Below are positions 60,301 to 64,000 of a DNA stretch of 64,000 bases, piece by piece. Source of the stretch: Nageia nagi (taxonomy: Eukaryota; Pinophyta); assembly GCA_050084985.1 (NCBI GenBank), contig JBITNC010000001.1, positions 136,028,001 to 136,092,000 on the forward strand. The letters are read 5' to 3'. Numbering within the stretch: the stretch's first letter is position 1; each line of letters begins with the position of its first letter. Both the position numbers and the translations under genes were made by a program. The notes under the pieces were generated by a model. That model searched no databases. It worked only from the letters and a program-made list of their open reading frames with translations, and was not told the DNA's origin.

Positions 60301-61620
60301 TAAAATAGGTTAGTGATGTGGCTTATATCATACCACCAAGCTGTGGGAGGAGTGATGTATCATTAGATTCAAATATTCATATGTCACTACCTCAAATTTA
60401 GAGGGTTGTTAGAAGTGATGTGTCATTTGATTCAGATGTGTTTCCTACATTCATTACTAGGATGCCAAGGACTGATGTGTCATTTGATTTAGAAGAGTTA
60501 CCTACATTAGTTATTAGGAGGCTGAGGAGTGATTTATCATCTGATTAAGGGCCTAAGATATTTTTTGTAGATCTTATGAGGATAAGTGATGTTACACTAA
60601 ATGAGGATGATGTAACTTAAATGTTATTATGTATAATGTAGAAGTGTAAGATCATTTAAATTCTCACTTTCATGATATTATTTACAATAATTTATTTTTT
60701 TTATTGCTAATGTTGTAGGAATAAAATGTGCATAGGATCAATGAGTCACCCTCACCATTAGAATATGATGATTCCAATGAGGTAATTAATCAATATCAAA
60801 ATTTGAATTAAGTTTTGTATTCTTATATATTGAATTATATCAAATAAAACTAAATAAAATCAATATGTAGATCCAATAGATGAACCTAAAATAATGTGTA
60901 GGTCCCTCAGATGAAGTTAGAGATATGCCTATGAGAATAAGATTTCAAAATTAGATTCATCAAATAGCATTGGATGCATGTTCTAGTGCAAATGAGGAGC
61001 CAATTGATTTACCAAAGGAGGATTTTCATGATTTGGATTTGATGCACATGCAAGAAAACCTATAACTTAAATATCAACATACATATGATCATGGGGCATA
61101 CGATGCATGGCCAACTAAAATACCTTTTCCAAAGGATTATGAGATATTTACTTATTGTGGTCATTGATACATGATCAAACCATATGAAAAGTGCTCTAAA
61201 TATGGTTTCTTTTATACATAGTATTATCGTTGTTACTCCATGTTTTGAGAGAGAGCCATTGATGCCATTTTGTGGGATAGTTTACATAATAATGGATTGG
61301 AAAGAATTTGCATCATATATGTATATTATGTCCACATATGTATTATGTGCAAATTATTTTTATATTCCACACCCACAGCATTCAAGACTCTTATACATTG
61401 ATGGTCGACCAAAAATACAAGGAAATATAGTTGGATACATAAATAGTTGTGTAGGCAAATAATTGTGAATTTCACCGACATACTAATGATAAAGAAGATT
61501 TCATGGGTATATAAATGAGTAATTATATAGTTGTTATACCTATTAAAACTCTTAATATTGGTGATGAGATACTAGTTCCCTACAAGTACAAGAGACCTAC
61601 TCTAATATGTAAGGCACAAA
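60301..61620 (+). pseudogene. Multi-exon gene remnant with SET-like domain in F
   Basis: The first part (60310-60600) encodes three to four repeats of 19-21 residues around RSDVSFDS and R-x-x-R-T-D-V-S-F-D. A GT-AG intron fits at 60782-60870 and another acceptor ends at 60718. Next come PIDLPKEDFHDLDLMHM and YDAWPTKIPFPKDYEIFTYC. The 61184 frame then gives EREPLMPFCGIVY and IDGRPKIQGNIVGYINSC, followed after a frameshift and stop by NCEFHRH and VVIPIKTLNIGDEILVPY. Gly-Asn-x-x-x-Tyr-Ile-Asn, Asn-Cys and Gly-Asp-Glu-Ile in that order resemble the end of a SET methyltransferase domain. Confidence is moderate. Confidence 0.45.
60351..60545 (+). repeat. 57-63-bp coding tandem repeat
   Basis: agtgatgtatcattagattc recurs at 60351, 60414, 60471 and 60528 with in-frame spacing (63, 57, 57), encoding (R/T)SDVSFD units. 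Confidence 0.75.
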
Positions 61621-61714
61621 GTTTGGAGTTAGGAGGTGATCAAAATGCAATAATTCATCATGGACCAAAACCCAAAAATAAAAATAATAATTAATATATT
61701 GTTTATGGTGTATA

Positions 61715-61880
61715 AATGAATGTATCAATTTGTATGTATGGATCATGTGTATATTTGGATGTATCAATTTGTTATATGTATGTATGTATCAAATTATATG
61801 TATTGATGTATCAATTTGTATGGATTTATCAAATTATATGTATGGATTGATCATGTGTATCAATGGATGTATCAAATTAC
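61715..61880. repeat. atgtatcaatttgtatg minisatellite
   Basis: Irregular repeats of tgtatcaatttgtatgta and tggatcatgtgtat between the SET-like remnant and the transposase. Confidence 0.75.
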
Positions 61881-61974
61881 TTTGCACTTGTTACACTTAT
61901 TTTATTAATTTTAAATTAATAATTTGTAACAACTAATTTAACAGTAAACAAATAGTCATCATGACCACTCAAGA

Positions 61975-64000
61975 ATGATAATTGTTACAACAACATTACA
62001 TCAAAATAATGTAAGTGGGAGAGATAAGAAGATACTAAAAAAAGCATGGACCCTTGAACAATATGCAAAGTTTATGTATGAACCAAATACAATAACTCCT
62101 ATTCAAATACCTATGTGGGAATCAAGCATTGATGTTGATGATGATGACGATAATTTTGATGAAGAAAATGGAATTGATAGTTTACTCAAGTCCCTCTATC
62201 TTCATGTTGATGTAGATGAAAGAGATGATTTAGAAATAGATAGCATGTATAGTTCTTACAAAAATAAATTGTATGAAGGAACAAACATAACTATATTATC
62301 AACAATCCTAATTTTGATGAACATAAAAGAAAAACATGGACGGTTAGATATAAGTTTCACTTCTCTTTTGAGGTATGAATTTTATTTTTTTTATAAAATT
62401 TTAATTTTAATGAAATTAAGTACATAAATTATTTTTAATTAGTATTATAGGTTACTAAAAGAAAATTTATTTCCAAGTGATAATGTCATACCAAATCTAT
62501 GCAAAAAAAGTACATGATATTATAAAGGATGTAGGGTTCAAGTATAATTCATACCATGAATGTATTAACAATTGCATATTGTATAAAGGAGAATAATGTG
62601 ATACAAATATTGAATGTCCAAAGTGTAAATAATCAAGATACAATGAAATAGGGAAAAAATTCCAAATAAAGTTGTTCATGTAATACCAATCCTTCCTAGG
62701 TTGGTGCAAATATTTTGATGTAATTCACTTGCAGAGTTAATAGACTAGCATCCAAGAAATAGAATTGAATAAGGTGTGTTATGTATACATGTAGGTAGTA
62801 AAGCAATGAAACATATAGAGGAGGTGTGGCCCAAGAAATTTAAAGATGAACCTAAGAGTGTTAGATTGGGTTTAGTAATGGATGGTGTACATCCATTTTT
62901 TGAATCAAATATCCACTTATTCATGTTGGCCTATTGTTATAATCAATTATAACATACCTTCATGGATATCTATAAGAAATAAGAATTTGATGTTGGCTGT
63001 TATAGTCCTTGGATGGAAATAGGTTAAACACATGGATGTCTTTTTAAACTAGTAATTGATGAGTTGTAGCTCTTATGGAAAGGAATTCAAATGTATGATA
63101 TAAATAGACCTATCAATTAGAGTTCATTAAAATGTTATGGCATACTATGTTGGACTATACATGATTATTTTGGGCTTTCTATTTATGTAGGTATGCACAT
63201 ATACATGTGAATATTTGATTTTACATAACCATATGAATTATATGTATTCTCTAAAAACATTTATCATAGATCTTTGTAGAAAAGGTTATCATGCTTGTCC
63301 ACGATCTACGAAAACTCTTTCATAAAGATTTTCAATTTAGATGCATAAGATGGGATATATTGGCCATAGTAAATATTTTCCATAGGATCATACTTTTCAA
63401 AAAAGGAAGCCTATGGTCGAGCACATAAAACCCATATTCATCTTTACAAAACTCCTATGAGTTGGTTCATAAATTATTAATAATGTATTGAAAATATTAG
63501 AAAGAGATCTTGTGATGAAGGTAGTACTTTAGGGTTAGATGATGAGATCATTATTGGTAAAAATGATTTACCAGTAGGTGAAATCTTATACAGTACAATA
63601 TATTTGTAATATGTTTATTATTTTGAAAATATATAATATTTATTATGAATTGGTTACATGTTTTTAGGCATGAACAAATTATCAATATTTTATACATTGG
63701 AATATTAGATGGAATTGTTAATGACACATTTAATGGATCCTATACACATTGTAAAGAATGTTGTCTATTCTTTGTATTGTTATATAATAAAAAAAAGAAG
63801 TAGATACTGATTCCATTAGAAATGACTTAAAAGATATTCAAAAAATGAGATCTTTATGGATAACTTACTACGAAGATGGAAGAAACTAATTACCTACAAC
63901 AACATGTCTTATGAAAAAAGATGAATTGGAAAAGTTACACAAACTTATTCAAAACATTAGAATACCAACAAATTATGGATCATCTCTAAGAATTGCATTC
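61975..64000 (+). pseudogene. CACTA TNP2-type transposase, partial
   Basis: The exon at 61975-62372 has an acidic stretch then LYEGTNITILSTILILMNIK and DISFTSLL. A 78-bp GT-AG intron (62373-62450) joins in frame to RLLKENLFPSDNVIPNLCKK. Then HECINNCILYKG and CDTNIECPKCK (a Cys-x-x-Cys zinc motif), VHVIPILPRLVQIF, SVRLGLVMDGVHPFFES (62855-62910), LVIDEL-LLWKGIQMYD (63050), YGILCWTIHDY (63135), MGYIGHSKYFP (63345) and RIPTNYGSSLRI at the window end. This is the Transposase_21/TNP2 order. It would cut and paste F. Many stops and frameshifts; continues beyond the window. Confidence 0.85.

Larger units (their letters stand above)
53282..64000 (+). mobile_element. Element F: CACTA (En/Spm-type) DNA transposon, left end to beyond the window
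   Basis: The left edge CACTACTAAATG begins exactly where the D LTR is cut, with tta before it as a possible 3-bp target site. AT-rich subterminal repeats follow (53660-53950). A TNP2 transposase on the plus strand fills the right end and runs off the window. The right terminal repeat is not in view, so it is not proven that everything from 53282 to 64000 is one element. Confidence 0.62.

Noticed and set aside
62497-62709. Minus-strand 70-residue frame
   Set aside because: Shadow of the plus-strand TNP2 zinc region (CDTNIECPKCK).
1-64000. tRNA, rRNA, CRISPR arrays, riboswitches, bacterial-type operons
   Set aside because: None seen by eye; the content is plant-type transposable elements, and repeats here are tandem or LTR without spacer structure.

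Overview
The window reads as plant nuclear DNA made almost wholly of old, nested transposable elements. It is strongly AT-rich by eye and CG dinucleotides look rare. I find no intact gene, tRNA, rRNA or CRISPR array. Signs of a land plant are Ty1/copia and Ty3/gypsy elements, Tat-type gypsy elements with a second (archaeal-type) RNase H, plant mobile domain (PMD) ORFs, a CACTA TNP2 transposase with a short GT-AG intron, and a PLS-class PPR fragment. A large, repeat-rich plant genome is likely; I cannot name the species.

Nest 1 (1-35874). Element A is a minus-strand Ty1/copia element with about 2.7-kb LTRs. Its 5' LTR is 33188-35874. Its 3' LTR starts left of the window and is split at about 1569/20404. 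Gag, protease, integrase, RT and RNase H remnants lie between 33118 and 21115. Element B, an 18.8-kb minus-strand Tat-like gypsy element (1570-20403), sits inside the 3' LTR of A. Element C, a 7.0-kb plus-strand gypsy element (22849-29816), sits between the integrase and RT of A. C has a perfect 5-bp target duplication, TCTTC.

Nest 2 (36381 to the right edge). Element D is a minus-strand Tat-like gypsy element: left LTR 36381-37196, pol and gag 38250-44430. Its right LTR (from 44562) is split by element E (44727-52691), an 8.0-kb LTR element with gag but no pol. The same LTR is then cut at 53281 by sequence starting CACTACTAAATG, the presumed left end of a CACTA transposon (F) that runs past the window. 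F holds subterminal repeats, an unassigned minus-strand gene remnant, a PPR fragment, a telomere-like block, a SET-like remnant and most of a TNP2 transposase.

The most notable pattern is that B and E each carry a PMD ORF antisense to the element, between the last sense gene and the 3' LTR. E pairs a complete-looking gag with this antisense ORF and nothing else. It has the same 9-nt primer-binding core as D, so it looks like a non-autonomous passenger of a D-like partner. B also carries a long, unrecognised sense-strand ORF after the integrase. Every coding region has stops and frameshifts and most catalytic residues checked are changed, so all are annotated as pseudogenes. Boundaries come from alignment by eye and may be off by a few bases.
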